Assembly (NCBI GenBank): GCA_020721875.1
Contig: DYLX01000013.1
Location: 14,846-50,096, forward strand
Source of the DNA: Leptospira biflexa
GTDB lineage: Bacteria > Spirochaetota > Spirochaetia > Treponematales > Rectinemataceae
Reading direction: 5' to 3'
Length of the DNA stretch: 35,251 nucleotides
Positions 1-8,645 of this stretch are shown one piece after another. The translations under genes and the position numbers were made by a program. The notes under the pieces are model-generated. The model was given only the letters and a program-made list of their open reading frames with translations, ran no database searches and was not told where the DNA came from. The stretch's first letter is position 1. Each line of letters begins with the position of its first letter.

Positions 1-113
1 ATACGCGACGAGGATACTTAGGCGTGATGTTGCGCGCGCATTCGCTCTGGGGTAAAGTAGTCTCGCGCTATTTTTAGGTGCGCTGATTCCGCTCGAAGAA
101 GGTAATCGCAACT

Positions 114-1106
114 ATGAGGGTACTCGTTATTGGAGGAGCCGGCTACATCGGCAGCCATGTTGCGCGATTTTGCGCCGATCGCGGTCTCGAGGTCGATGTG
201 CTCGACAATCTTTCGACAGGGGTCAAAGAGAATATTTTCCCCGAGTATGGCTTCTATAAAGAGAACATACTGGATTATGCCGCGATGCGCGCGGTGATGA
301 GGCACGGCTACGATGCGATAGTTCACCTCGCGGCGGCAAAGGCCGCCGGCGAATCGATGGTCAATCCTGAGAAGTACGCGCTGCAGAACCTGAGCGGTAC
401 GATCAATATCCTCAATGCCGCCTGCGAGGTCGGCATACGGAATTTGGTGTTTTCGTCGTCGGCGGCAATCTACGGAGAGCCCAAGTATTTACCCATCGAT
501 GAGGCTCACCCCAAGAACCCAGAGAACTTCTATGGTTTTACCAAACTCGAAATTGAGAGGATTCTCGAGTGGTACGATAGGCTGAAAGGATTGAAATACG
601 CGGCGCTCCGCTACTTCAACGCAGCTGGCTACGATCCCGAAGGAAGAGTACGAGGCCTCGAGAAAAATCCGGCGAATCTCGTACCTGTTATCATGGAAGT
701 GGCAGAGGGGCTCAGGCCCAAACTCGAGATTTTTGGAACGGATTATCCGACACCGGATGGATCAGGGGTGCGTGACTACATCCATGTTACAGACCTGGCG
801 CGCGCACACTACGCCGCGCTCATGCACCTCGCCGAAGATTCGAAGAGTTTTGCGGTGAACCTGGGGTCGGAGCGGGGGCTCTCGGTGCTCGAGATCCTCG
901 AGGCCGCAAGGAAAATCACCGGCAAGGCGATACCGGCCGCCGTTTCGGGTCGCAGGCCGGGAGACCCGGCAAAGCTCGTCGCCTCGAGCGCGGCGGCGAA
1001 GGAGCTCCTTGGCTGGGAAGCGCAGTACTCAGATCTCACCACTATTATCGCCACGTCGTGGCGCGCGTACGAAACGCACTATTCGCAGGAGAAAAAGGAA
1101 TCATGA
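114..1106 (+). CDS. galE: UDP-glucose 4-epimerase
   Basis: This extended short-chain dehydrogenase interconverts UDP-glucose and UDP-galactose in the cytoplasm using bound NAD, for sugar entry and surface glycan precursors. The 330-residue length is normal. The N-terminal Rossmann motif GGAGYIG (residues 7-13), SSSAAIYG (about 114-121) and the catalytic Y140-x3-K144 pair are all visible. A purine-rich AAGAAGG lies 11 bases before the ATG, a rather long spacing. The stop overlaps the start of the following M20 peptidase by ATGA, so the two are probably co-transcribed. The first 113 bases of the window may hold the tail of an upstream gene (open to a TAG near position 21), but this is too short to identify. 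Family assignment is firm. Specificity for UDP-Glc versus UDP-GlcNAc or UDP-glucuronate cannot be told from sequence alone. Confidence 0.93.
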   Translation: MRVLVIGGAGYIGSHVARFCADRGLEVDVLDNLSTGVKENIFPEYGFYKENILDYAAMRAVMRHGYDAIVHLAAAKAAGESMVNPEKYALQNLSGTINILNAACEVGIRNLVFSSSAAIYGEPKYLPIDEAHPKNPENFYGFTKLEIERILEWYDRLKGLKYAALRYFNAAGYDPEGRVRGLEKNPANLVPVIMEVAEGLRPKLEIFGTDYPTPDGSGVRDYIHVTDLARAHYAALMHLAEDSKSFAVNLGSERGLSVLEILEAARKITGKAIPAAVSGRRPGDPAKLVASSAAAKELLGWEAQYSDLTTIIATSWRAYETHYSQEKKES

Positions 1107-2332
1107 CCGACATGAACCGCATTCAGCAATTTCTCGATGCTCAGGAGAAGGGCATCATTGAGCTTGAAACACTTCTTACCTCATATCCCGCCCTAGCTCC
1201 CGAATCGAATGGTGCCGGCGAAATCGAAAAGGCAGCCGCCCTCGAAACATGGCTCAAGAGGCGGGGCATCTCCCACATCCAGCGTTTTGACGCGCCCGAC
1301 GAGCGTGTTCCCTCCAAGCTACGCCCCAATCTCGTGGCGACAATCCCCGGAAAACGGAACGACAGCCCACTATGGATCATGTCCCACCTCGATGTGGTAC
1401 CCGAGGGCGAGCGCACGCTCTGGAACAGCAATCCATGGAAGGTGGTCGTCAAGGACGGGAAACTGTACGGTAGGGGTGTCGAGGACAATCAGCAGGGGCT
1501 CGTGTCGTCAGTGTTCGCCGCACTGGCCTTCCTCAACCTCGGCATCGTACCCGAACGGACAATCAAGCTCCTTTTCATCGCGGATGAAGAGGTCGGCTCG
1601 AAGTACGGCATTCAGTATCTGCTCGCCAATCATTCGCTTTTCACCAAGGACGACATTATCATCATTCCCGATGGTGGCTCCGCCGATGGTACCGAGATCG
1701 AGGTAGCCGAGAAGAATATATGCTGGCTCAAAGTAACCACAAAAGGTACGCAGACTCATGCCGCGATGCCGGACAAAGGCGCCAACGCTTTTCTTGCCGG
1801 CTGCGACCTCGCGCTGCGCATCCACCGTCTCGAAAAGTCTTTCTTCACTGCGCGCGACTCGCTCTTCAATCCCGATAGAACGACGATCAACCCTACAAAG
1901 AAAGAGGCGAATGTTCCCAATGTCAACACGATTCCCGGCGAGGACGTGTTCTACGTCGACATGCGTATTTTACCGCAATACTCGGTTGCGACGGCCCTTG
2001 CCGAGGTTGGAAAGCTCGCGCGCGCGATAGAGGCGGAGTATGGCGTTTCTGTACAGCTCGATATTGTCCAGTCGAATGAGTCGAGAGCGACGCCCGCCGA
2101 CGCGCCTGCCGTGAAGCTGCTCACCGACGCGGTGCGTCAGGTGTATGGTGTCGAGGCAAAGGCTATCGGCATAGGCGGCGGCACAGTAGGTGCCTACCTG
2201 AGAAAAGCTGGATACGATTGTCTCGTGTGGTCGAAGATGAACGAAACGGCGCATCAGCCAAACGAAAACGCTGACATCGCGAATATCATCGGCGACGCAA
2301 AGGTGTTCGCGACACTCGCGATGATGCCCTGA
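1103..2332 (+). CDS. M20 family metallopeptidase / amidohydrolase
   Basis: A zinc-dependent M20 (ArgE/DapE/CPG2-type) hydrolase of 409 residues, probably a cytoplasmic dipeptidase or N-acyl-amino-acid deacylase. The metal-site motifs appear in family order: a HLDVVPEGE block with the first metal His and following Asp, GRGVEDNQQG with the bridging Asp, ADEEVGS with the catalytic and metal Glu pair, and a late AHQPNEN with the last metal His. The ATG at 1103 was chosen over an upstream GTG. It overlaps the galE stop as ATGA and follows a good AGGAGAAAAAGGAA ribosome-binding stretch. The longer frame would run 45 bases into galE. The exact substrate is unknown. The pairing with galE gives no metabolic hint. 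Confidence 0.88.
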   Translation: MTDMNRIQQFLDAQEKGIIELETLLTSYPALAPESNGAGEIEKAAALETWLKRRGISHIQRFDAPDERVPSKLRPNLVATIPGKRNDSPLWIMSHLDVVPEGERTLWNSNPWKVVVKDGKLYGRGVEDNQQGLVSSVFAALAFLNLGIVPERTIKLLFIADEEVGSKYGIQYLLANHSLFTKDDIIIIPDGGSADGTEIEVAEKNICWLKVTTKGTQTHAAMPDKGANAFLAGCDLALRIHRLEKSFFTARDSLFNPDRTTINPTKKEANVPNVNTIPGEDVFYVDMRILPQYSVATALAEVGKLARAIEAEYGVSVQLDIVQSNESRATPADAPAVKLLTDAVRQVYGVEAKAIGIGGGTVGAYLRKAGYDCLVWSKMNETAHQPNENADIANIIGDAKVFATLAMMP

Positions 2333-2349
2333 GGCCGCGCACAATCTTA

Positions 2350-2386
2350 CGGCGCCATGTTGAGTTTGCGGCATGTCATGGCGCCG
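2350..2386. terminator. Hairpin at a convergent gene junction
   Basis: A perfect 10-bp inverted repeat (CGGCGCCATG with CATGGCGCCG) lies between the converging M20 peptidase and lytic transglycosylase genes and overlaps the last codons of the latter. There is no T-tract on either side. It may act as a bidirectional pause or processing structure, not a classical intrinsic terminator. Confidence 0.45.
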
Positions 2387-3884
2387 CCGGAACCTTGAGT
2401 TTTTGTCCAATTCTCAAAATCGACTCCATCGAGATGCCATTGATCGTCGCGATTTTCTGCGCGGTCGTTCCAAAGCGGCGAGCGAGACTGTAGAGCGTAT
2501 CACCTTTTCGGACCGTGTGCGTCGCCAGCGAGGCGCTCGACTGGCTCGCCGATGCGGATGAACCATTGAGCGGCTGGAGCGAGAGCGGGATCATCAATTT
2601 TTGTCCGATTTTGAGGCGGTCGGGATTCATATTCCCATTTACCTTGGCGATCATAGAGATCGAAATACCGTAACGCTTTGCGATTCCCGTGAGTGTGTCG
2701 CCCTGCTTCACTTTGTAGATCTCATAGCGAACGAGCGGCGCGTTTGGGTCGGCGAGGATGGCCTTTACCTGGTCGGTTTTATCCGCCGGTATTTTGAGAA
2801 TGTGCGTGTCTTCGGGCGGCGTGATCGTGTAGTGCAGTTCGGCGTTGCCGAGCTTTAGGGTGTCGAGGGGTATCTCGGCCTTGGAGGCGAGGAGTTTGAG
2901 GTCGACCTGGCGGTTGAGCGCAATTGTTTCCCACTTCACGGTTGAGAATGGGAGTTCGAGGCCGTAGAGGTCGGGATAGCGGAGAATGGAGGCCACTGCG
3001 AGGAATTTAGGGACGTAGTCCAAGGCCTGTTTCGAGATGAGGTCTTTGTTGTAGATCTGCCAGAAATCGGCGTTACCATCGTTTCTATTCACGGCGCGGC
3101 TCACGGCGCCGAGCCCCGCGTTGTACGCTGCGATCGCGAGCGGCCAGTCCTTGAGCTGATTGTAGTTATCGACGAGCTTGTTCAGCGCCGCGTCGGTGCT
3201 CTTCATGAAGTCGCGCCTGTCGTCGACCCAGTCGCTTATGGTCATCCCATAACCCTGAATCGAATTACGCATGAATTGCCAAATCCCTGTGGCGCCGCTT
3301 CTCGACACCGCGAAGGGGGAAAACGCCGATTCTATAATCGGTAGATACGCCAGTTCCTTAGGAACGCCGAATTCAGCGACTTTTGACTGGATATAATCCA
3401 TAAAAGGCGCGGCTTTCTGCATATCCGAGAGGAGGATCTTTCGACCCTTGTCGCTGAGATAGTACTGGCGGTACTTCTCGAAGAGGTCATGGCCCCAGGG
3501 CATCGGAATATCGTACTGGAGCGCCTTGGCCTGATCCTCGAGGCTAGTGGGTTCCGGCGGCAGCTGGCTCAGGTCGGGCGTCAGCTGGCTTTCATCGATG
3601 GGCTCAGAGGGAAGTTCGTCTGCGGTATTTGGGGGAGGCAAGGCTGAGGATTTGGAATCTGTGGACACGGATACCGGTTCGGATGGCATTGCCGGGGTGG
3701 GGGCCACAGGCGTGGTAACTAAAGGTGCAGAATCTGTAGGCGCCACTGAGGGCTGAGATGAGATGTGTGCGATCTCTGAACTTACGGGAGCTATCGATGT
3801 GGATCCCTCCACTTCTTTCGCAGACGCGAGCGATACGGCCACGCACAGTGTTATAAGTACTCCAAAGCGCCGAAGGTTCGTCAT
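2376..3884 (-). CDS. Membrane-bound-type lytic transglycosylase with two LysM domains (MltD-like)
   Basis: A periplasmic muramidase-type enzyme that cleaves peptidoglycan with 1,6-anhydro product formation. The 502-residue protein starts with a signal peptide (MTNLRR, a hydrophobic stretch, then ASA). A Pro/Ser/Thr-rich linker of about 90 residues follows, then an SLT domain with the catalytic Glu in IIESAFSP followed by SGATGIWQFM and AYNAGLGAV. Two C-terminal LysM modules follow, each starting with a V.xGDTL-type motif. The start at 3884 is preferred over one 33 bases upstream. It forms an ATGA overlap with the preceding lipoprotein gene and has GGAGAAAA just upstream. The domain order matches the MltD group, but there is no lipobox, so the protein is probably soluble or held by its LysM domains. 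Confidence 0.92.
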   Translation of the reverse strand: MTNLRRFGVLITLCVAVSLASAKEVEGSTSIAPVSSEIAHISSQPSVAPTDSAPLVTTPVAPTPAMPSEPVSVSTDSKSSALPPPNTADELPSEPIDESQLTPDLSQLPPEPTSLEDQAKALQYDIPMPWGHDLFEKYRQYYLSDKGRKILLSDMQKAAPFMDYIQSKVAEFGVPKELAYLPIIESAFSPFAVSRSGATGIWQFMRNSIQGYGMTISDWVDDRRDFMKSTDAALNKLVDNYNQLKDWPLAIAAYNAGLGAVSRAVNRNDGNADFWQIYNKDLISKQALDYVPKFLAVASILRYPDLYGLELPFSTVKWETIALNRQVDLKLLASKAEIPLDTLKLGNAELHYTITPPEDTHILKIPADKTDQVKAILADPNAPLVRYEIYKVKQGDTLTGIAKRYGISISMIAKVNGNMNPDRLKIGQKLMIPLSLQPLNGSSASASQSSASLATHTVRKGDTLYSLARRFGTTAQKIATINGISMESILRIGQKLKVPAAP

Positions 3885-4978
3885 TGCATTTTTTCTCCAA
3901 AATAGATGCCCGCCCACTCCCAGTTGCCGTGCACGCTGGGATCAGCCGGAAAATTGACTTTGCGGAAACAGAGATACCACACAGGAATATACCCCGTCCA
4001 CCCAGAGGTTCTGAGAAACGCCTCGGAGTCGTTTCGCGAGGGATCGAACGAAGGTGCTACATAGATCGGCCTCGTCATGAAATTGCTGAAATTGAACAGC
4101 ACGTTCGAATTTGAATCCTCGCCTCCTTCTTTATACCACGACATGGCAAAGAAGCCCGCTTTCGACATGAATTTCCTGAGCGCCTGCGGAGATCGCGCGG
4201 CGATGGCCTTGCGTATTCCGCTCACGAGGTCGTTGAGATTGGGGTAGGTCCAATCCTTGGGGCTGTCGTTGAACTCCACCATTTTCCTCGCGTAGTCGTG
4301 CGCGTCGGAATAGCCCGGCACATTGACATTAAAAAAGGGAAGAAACTGTCGATACTCATCGATTGCCTGGGGCCAGAGTCCCAGTTTTTCATACTCTTTT
4401 GCGAGGAGAAAGTGAAATGAACCTACTTCGTCGGCGTTGGGGAATCGTTGGATGAACTCGCGGTACCACCCCGTTTTTTTTATGGACTGACTGTCGCTGG
4501 CGAGGAGCTTGATGAGACAGATCTTGTGGATCGACTGACCATCGATCGTCATGTCGGGAAGTGTGTTGATGATGCGCTCAAAGTAGAGACTTGCAATGGG
4601 AGCACTGCCCGTCGATTCGTAGATCGCGCCCGCTGCGAAAAGGTACCAGGCTTCGTAGGTGTCGTGAGCGTCAGCGAGCGAGGAGAGAAATCGCGCAGCC
4701 TCCGCCTGTTGGTTGTTTTCGATCAGAATCGTCGATACCCTTCTCGCCGCGAGCATGCGCTGTACGATGTAGTCGGGACTCTTTTTAAGCCGAGGCGAGT
4801 GTAACACATACAACGCGTCGCGAAGGTACTTTTCCTGAGCACTATTCGCCACAGAGAACTGTCGCGTGCCTGGCCAGAACAAGGTAAAAAGATCGCTCTC
4901 GCAGCCAGACAGGGCGAGTGCCGCACAAGTTATGAATATGAGTGGAATTGGGCTGCGGCGCCTTTGGGCGTGGATCAT
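3881..4978 (-). CDS. TPR-like lipoprotein of unknown function
   Basis: A predicted outer- or inner-membrane lipoprotein of 365 residues. After a basic N-terminus and hydrophobic core there is a clear lipobox, LSGC, with the lipidated Cys at residue 26. The middle of the protein has alpha-helical, TPR-like segments (for example AARFLSSLADAHDTYEAW, and a later EYEKLGLWPQAIDEYRQF). The C-terminal third is not recognised. The gene is upstream of, and overlaps by ATGA, the lytic transglycosylase, so the two are translated together. It may be a scaffold or regulator of that enzyme in the envelope, which is inference from position. No closer family is recognised. Confidence 0.75.
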   Translation of the reverse strand: MIHAQRRRSPIPLIFITCAALALSGCESDLFTLFWPGTRQFSVANSAQEKYLRDALYVLHSPRLKKSPDYIVQRMLAARRVSTILIENNQQAEAARFLSSLADAHDTYEAWYLFAAGAIYESTGSAPIASLYFERIINTLPDMTIDGQSIHKICLIKLLASDSQSIKKTGWYREFIQRFPNADEVGSFHFLLAKEYEKLGLWPQAIDEYRQFLPFFNVNVPGYSDAHDYARKMVEFNDSPKDWTYPNLNDLVSGIRKAIAARSPQALRKFMSKAGFFAMSWYKEGGEDSNSNVLFNFSNFMTRPIYVAPSFDPSRNDSEAFLRTSGWTGYIPVWYLCFRKVNFPADPSVHGNWEWAGIYFGEKMQ

Positions 4979-5065
4979 TGTGAGTAAACCCTACCATGCA
5001 TCGTTTTTTATGGGCAAGCATCACGCGTAACGTGTCGCAGAGATGTTAGACTATTGGGCGTTTCG

Positions 5066-5094
5066 TTGCATTCCTTGCCATTCTGTACTATAAT
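5066..5094 (+). promoter_or_regulatory. Sigma-70-type promoter with very short leader
   Basis: TTGCAT (5066-5071), a 17-base spacer and TATAAT (5089-5094). Transcription would be expected to begin near 5101, about 6 bases before the ATG of the TPR gene. No Shine-Dalgarno sequence lies in between, so the mRNA may be leaderless. Confidence 0.65.
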
Positions 5095-5106
5095 AAACAA
5101 TCTAAT

Positions 5107-7038
5107 ATGAAGCTTCGATTCAGATTTTTTGCAAAAAAACGCCCGATCGTTTCTCTTGTCGTGGCGCTCGCCCTTGTGGTGAGCTTGGTGGCGCCATTTA
5201 GCGCCTTCGCGCAACAGGCCATACCCACCACGAGCGTAGAAACGCTCAAGAAAATCGCGAGTGAAGCTTCTGATATCGAAGCACTCATTATCGAGGCAAC
5301 GCCAAGGTCGATCGCCAAAGCCCAGGCGGCGATTCAATCGTCCACTTTTCTCTCCTTGCCCGACAAAGCCGCCCTCGACGGCATCGCACGGGGCGTCGCG
5401 CTCATCGTCTATGGTCCCAAGGACGCAAAAGTCGAATTGCCTGCTGCCGCGCAGGGCGCCGCAACTAAATATATCGCATGCCTCGCCGGACTAGGGGATG
5501 TTTCTGCGGGAAAAAATCCTCAGGTCTTCAATGACAGTGCCTGTTCAATGATGACTGAACTTATCTCCTCGCTTGCATTCTTCCGCTCTACGAGGAACGA
5601 AGTTAGAACTCATGCGCTCGCTGCTCTGGGGAGGTTCAAGGAATTGGGCGGAGTGTCGGCGGTGCCATACCTCATCGAAGGCCAGATCGCCTACGAATCG
5701 AAGAAGTACTCCACGGCCGAGGCAAGCTATTACAAGGCCCTCGCGATGGACAATTTGTCGCAGAAGGCTGCCTGCGGAGTAGCGCGCGCCGCGCTCGCAC
5801 TCAATGCACCGCTTGAAGCTCGAAAGGCGCTCGAACCCATACTCAGCTCTATACCGGGAACCGCAAATCCGGCATCGGTGCTGGCGAATGCATCAGCATT
5901 GAACGCGAGCTTCATGGTGCTCTATGGCCTGACGCTCTACGAGCTGAATAGCGTGCTCGACGCGCAGCCCTGGCTCGCCGCGGCCTTGGCAGCGGATTCG
6001 ACGCGTACCGAGGCCCTCGTTCCTCTTGCGCAGGCTGCCATGCAGAAACGTGACTATCAGTCGGCGTGGAAATATCTTGAGAGCGCTTCAAAAATCTTCG
6101 TCACCGACCGAATCTGGCTCATTCTCAAGAGCGAGTATGCCCTTGAAAATTCTCGCCAGTCGGACGCGGAGCGCTTTGCGCGATTGGCAGTGCAATACTA
6201 CCCAAAAGATCCCGTGAGCCTAGCCCAGCTCATCATGGCGCTCCAAAAATCAACAGATGACGCTCGTCATACCGAGGCCATCGATCTCGCAACCGCCGTG
6301 GTCGATCTCACCAACCGTGTGAGCGGGCAGCTCATGCCGCTCGAACAGGCCAGGTTGACGCAGGCGAGAAATAAGGCGCTTCAGTACCTCGTAAGTGAGA
6401 GCTCCGCGCGACAAAACTGGGCCGACGCCGCAAAGTACCTGCAGATGGCCGGAAACGTACCTCTCGACAATCAAATGGTTGCCACGATACTTCGAAAATC
6501 CGGCGATGTGGCGGCAGCAGTGCGATTCGCCTCAAACTGGTACGCCCAAGACCCCACCTCGGAACGAGCGGTGGAGGCCTACCTCAGAAGTCTTGCCCTT
6601 ACGACGGGAGGCGGGCTCGCCTCGGCAGCGCCTGCGAGCGATGTGCATACCGGCCTTGGATTGGCCCTCTCTGCGCTCGGAGTGGCGCAGCCGGGCAACG
6701 AGAACGCAGCGATCCTCGATCTCGTGGTCAAATTCATCGCAGCTCCATTCTCAAAGGAGCTCAAATCCTTTCTCTACTATATGTCCGCCTCGTTGCAGAG
6801 TGACGAGAACAAGGCGATCGACCAGCTCAAAGATTCGCTCGTAGAGCGGGCTGATAACGTTGAAGCCCTCGTTTCGCTCTCCGCGATTTACCTCGCGCGC
6901 GCTCAGCGTCAGACCGACAAAAGCGACAGTACAAATCGCGACAAGGCGCTGCGCTACCTTACACAAGCGGAATCGCTCAATCCCACCGACAACGAAATCC
7001 GCGCGCGCATCGCTCAGCTCAAAGCGCAGCTCAAGTAG
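5107..7038 (+). CDS. Secreted TPR-repeat protein
   Basis: A 643-residue protein with an export signal (basic KLRFRFFAKKRP, hydrophobic VSLVVALALVVSLVAPF, then AFA before QQA), so probably periplasmic. The mature part is almost entirely helical and Ala/Leu-rich, with TPR-type pairs recognisable around AYESKKYSTAEASYYKALAM, LVPLAQAAMQKRDYQSAWKYL and the C-terminal RDKALRYLTQAESLNPTDNE. TPR arrays act as protein-binding scaffolds, and the partner is unknown. The DUF2400 gene follows with no intergenic base. The start codon lacks a Shine-Dalgarno sequence and lies just after a good -10 box. No enzymatic domain is seen. Confidence 0.85.
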   Translation: MKLRFRFFAKKRPIVSLVVALALVVSLVAPFSAFAQQAIPTTSVETLKKIASEASDIEALIIEATPRSIAKAQAAIQSSTFLSLPDKAALDGIARGVALIVYGPKDAKVELPAAAQGAATKYIACLAGLGDVSAGKNPQVFNDSACSMMTELISSLAFFRSTRNEVRTHALAALGRFKELGGVSAVPYLIEGQIAYESKKYSTAEASYYKALAMDNLSQKAACGVARAALALNAPLEARKALEPILSSIPGTANPASVLANASALNASFMVLYGLTLYELNSVLDAQPWLAAALAADSTRTEALVPLAQAAMQKRDYQSAWKYLESASKIFVTDRIWLILKSEYALENSRQSDAERFARLAVQYYPKDPVSLAQLIMALQKSTDDARHTEAIDLATAVVDLTNRVSGQLMPLEQARLTQARNKALQYLVSESSARQNWADAAKYLQMAGNVPLDNQMVATILRKSGDVAAAVRFASNWYAQDPTSERAVEAYLRSLALTTGGGLASAAPASDVHTGLGLALSALGVAQPGNENAAILDLVVKFIAAPFSKELKSFLYYMSASLQSDENKAIDQLKDSLVERADNVEALVSLSAIYLARAQRQTDKSDSTNRDKALRYLTQAESLNPTDNEIRARIAQLKAQLK

Positions 7039-8064
7039 ATGCGCCGCATCGCAGACTCAGTCGTCATAGGCGCAAATGCCAGCGCGCCCGCATTGCCGCA
7101 CGTCGACCCCTCTCTTGCCTGTTTTCTCGAAGAAATCTACGCAGAGTGTAACCGTCCCGAGCGGCTCGAGCTCGACCCGCTCGCGGTGGCTAAGCGATAC
7201 ACCACGCCTGCCGATATCGAAGTTGCGGGTCTCATCTGTTCCACGCTCGCGTTCGGCTCTGTGGAACTCATACTACGCGCGTGCGAGCGGGCTCTCGAAC
7301 CATTAGGGTCGCACCCGGCGGAGGCGCTCGTCGGCATGGGCGACGCCGATATCGCGCGCGCATGGGCGGAATTCCAGTACCGATTCTGTTTCCCCCGCGA
7401 CATAATCGGCCTCATGTGGGCGATCCGCGCGGCGCTTCGAGAGTATGGGAGCCTTGAGGCGTTGTTTGTAGATGGCGAGGTGCGCCCCCCTGTTGGCGCC
7501 ACCGTTGGCGCTGACGCCGATGCTCTCGCTGATCCAGATGCTGACACTGACACAGACACAGACACAGACACGTGCGCGGCAATGGGCACCCCTTTCGGGA
7601 CAATGGCCTCAGCACTGCCCAAAAAATCCGATGATTCGATTATTATGACCACCTCGCGCTTCGTTCGTCGATTGCGGTCGTGGTCGGCAGAGATCTGTCC
7701 CGGCGGGATTCGTAAAAATCTCCTGCCCGACCCTGCCGATGGTTCTGCTTCGAAACGCCTTTTCCTCTATTTGAGATGGATGGTGCGCCACGACGCCATC
7801 GATCCAGGCTGCTGGCACGCGCTGAGCCCCGCGCGTCTCATCGTACCCATGGACACCCACATGATCCGTACGTGTACCGAGAGGCTCGGCTTTCTTAGCC
7901 CTCGAGGCTCTGGCGTGCCCCCAGCGGCCACACTGCGCAACGCGATCCGTGTCACCGAGGCATTTCGGTGCTACGCTCCGGACGACCCCGTGAAGTACGA
8001 CTTCGCGCTCACACGGCCCGGCATTGACCCACGCCCCGGCGACGAGCGCTTCGGCTGCCGCTGA
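7039..8064 (+). CDS. TIGR02757 / DUF2400 family protein with a low-complexity insert
   Basis: The 341-residue protein matches the TIGR02757/DUF2400 family. Family-like blocks are DPLAVAKRYTTPADIEVAGL (residues 46-65), LICSTLAFGSV and FQYRF (about 112-116). Later come a KRLFLYLRWMVR block, MDTHM, and the C-terminal DPVKYDFALTRPGI. The molecular function is not established. Oddly, residues about 147-197 form an Ala/Asp/Thr-rich insert containing five tandem Asp-Thr units encoded by a hexanucleotide repeat. The family is normally much shorter there. The ATG abuts the stop of the TPR gene and has little Shine-Dalgarno signal, so it is probably translationally coupled. A few residues' uncertainty in the start remains. 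Confidence 0.82.
   Translation: MRRIADSVVIGANASAPALPHVDPSLACFLEEIYAECNRPERLELDPLAVAKRYTTPADIEVAGLICSTLAFGSVELILRACERALEPLGSHPAEALVGMGDADIARAWAEFQYRFCFPRDIIGLMWAIRAALREYGSLEALFVDGEVRPPVGATVGADADALADPDADTDTDTDTDTCAAMGTPFGTMASALPKKSDDSIIMTTSRFVRRLRSWSAEICPGGIRKNLLPDPADGSASKRLFLYLRWMVRHDAIDPGCWHALSPARLIVPMDTHMIRTCTERLGFLSPRGSGVPPAATLRNAIRVTEAFRCYAPDDPVKYDFALTRPGIDPRPGDERFGCR
7543..7572 (+). repeat. Hexanucleotide tandem repeat (GACACA)5 inside a coding region
   Basis: Five tandem 6-bp units (GACACT, GACACA three times, GACACG) encode alternating Asp-Thr within the DUF2400 gene. Changes in unit number would keep frame, altering only the linker length. Confidence 0.9.
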
Positions 8065-8106
8065 GCAGCGACAGTAAGGCACCACGCCGTGGCGCCCAGC
8101 TTTGCA

Positions 8107-8136
8107 TTGACAACCGCGCGCCGCCTGTGCTACTTT
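8107..8136 (+). promoter_or_regulatory. Promoter of tRNA-Pro
   Basis: TTGACA (8107-8112), an 18-base spacer and TACTTT (8131-8136), with the mature tRNA beginning 26 bases after the -10 box. A GGGC stretch follows the -10 box. Confidence 0.55.
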
Positions 8137-8161
8137 ATTTGGGCTTTCTGACACGACATTT

Positions 8162-8235
8162 CGGGCAATAGCGCAGGTGGTTAGCGTACAAGTCTGGGGG
8201 ACTTGGGGTCGCCAGTTCGAGTCTGGCTTGCCCGA
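8162..8235 (+). tRNA. tRNA-Pro (anticodon GGG)
   Basis: A full cloverleaf can be folded. The acceptor stem is CGGGCAA/TTGCCCG with discriminator A. The D-arm is GCGC...GCGT and the anticodon stem CAAGT/ACTTG encloses the loop CTGGGGG, giving anticodon GGG. A five-base variable loop follows, then the T-arm GCCAG-TTCGAGT-CTGGC. The CCA end is not encoded and must be added after transcription. It reads CCC (and, by wobble, CCU) codons. It stands alone between the DUF2400 gene and an AT-rich toxin-antitoxin region, so it is a possible integration site, though I found no second copy of its 3' end in the window. Confidence 0.96.
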
Positions 8236-8237
8236 TT

Positions 8238-8276
8238 AAAAGCAAGTTGTTGTAAAAACAATGACTTGCTTTTTTA
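8238..8276 (+). terminator. Intrinsic terminator after tRNA-Pro
   Basis: The stem AAAAGCAAGT/ACTTGCTTTT, extended inward by TTGT/ACAA pairing, ends in a TTTTTT run immediately 3' of the tRNA. Confidence 0.85.
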
Positions 8277-8343
8277 TTTCTATGACCAATCAATATAGAG
8301 CATATTGACTCCGTGTAGCACCAATGACGTGAAACGGAATCTC

Positions 8344-8538
8344 ATGAAAGCTGCCGCCGAAACCGCGATAAAGGATTATAGGATCAATGTCCGTATCTCA
8401 AAACGTGATGTTGAAGCATTAAAGACAAAGGCGCTTGAGGATGGAATCCCTTACCAGACACTGGTGACGAGTATTCTCCATAAGTATGTTACGGGAAGAC
8501 TCAAAGAGTCGAAAACAAAAGAGAGGTCTCAGGCCTAA
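8344..8538 (+). CDS. CopG/RHH-type antitoxin, probably N-terminally truncated
   Basis: The core RINVRISKRDVEALKTKA followed by EDGIPYQTL and SILHKYVTGRL is characteristic of the COG5304-like ribbon-helix-helix antitoxins that repress their own toxin operon. Only about 64 residues are present from the ATG, with in-frame GTG (8329) and TTG (8305) alternatives. Homologues usually have about 30-50 more N-terminal residues. No toxin gene of the usual partner type (BrnT/RelE-like) lies beside it. It therefore looks like an orphan or remnant. Base composition is AT-richer than the flanking chromosome, like the VapBC pair next door. No strong Shine-Dalgarno sequence is visible for any start. Confidence 0.65.
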   Translation: MKAAAETAIKDYRINVRISKRDVEALKTKALEDGIPYQTLVTSILHKYVTGRLKESKTKERSQA

Positions 8539-8645
8539 CTACGACACGTATCTTTATTAAACCATGAAATAGAAGAAGAATATCAGCAACACTTCATTAA
8601 ACATGCAAAAGAGAACCCATAAAATGAAAGCTACGAAATTATACC

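Noticed and set aside
7137..7652. A reverse-strand Ser/Ala-rich open frame with repeats.
   Set aside because: It is the antisense of the DUF2400 gene and its hexanucleotide repeat, with low-complexity translation only.
8539..8645. A short frame continuing after the orphan antitoxin stop, ending near 8621.
   Set aside because: It has no start codon and would need stop-codon readthrough. Too short to support as a gene.
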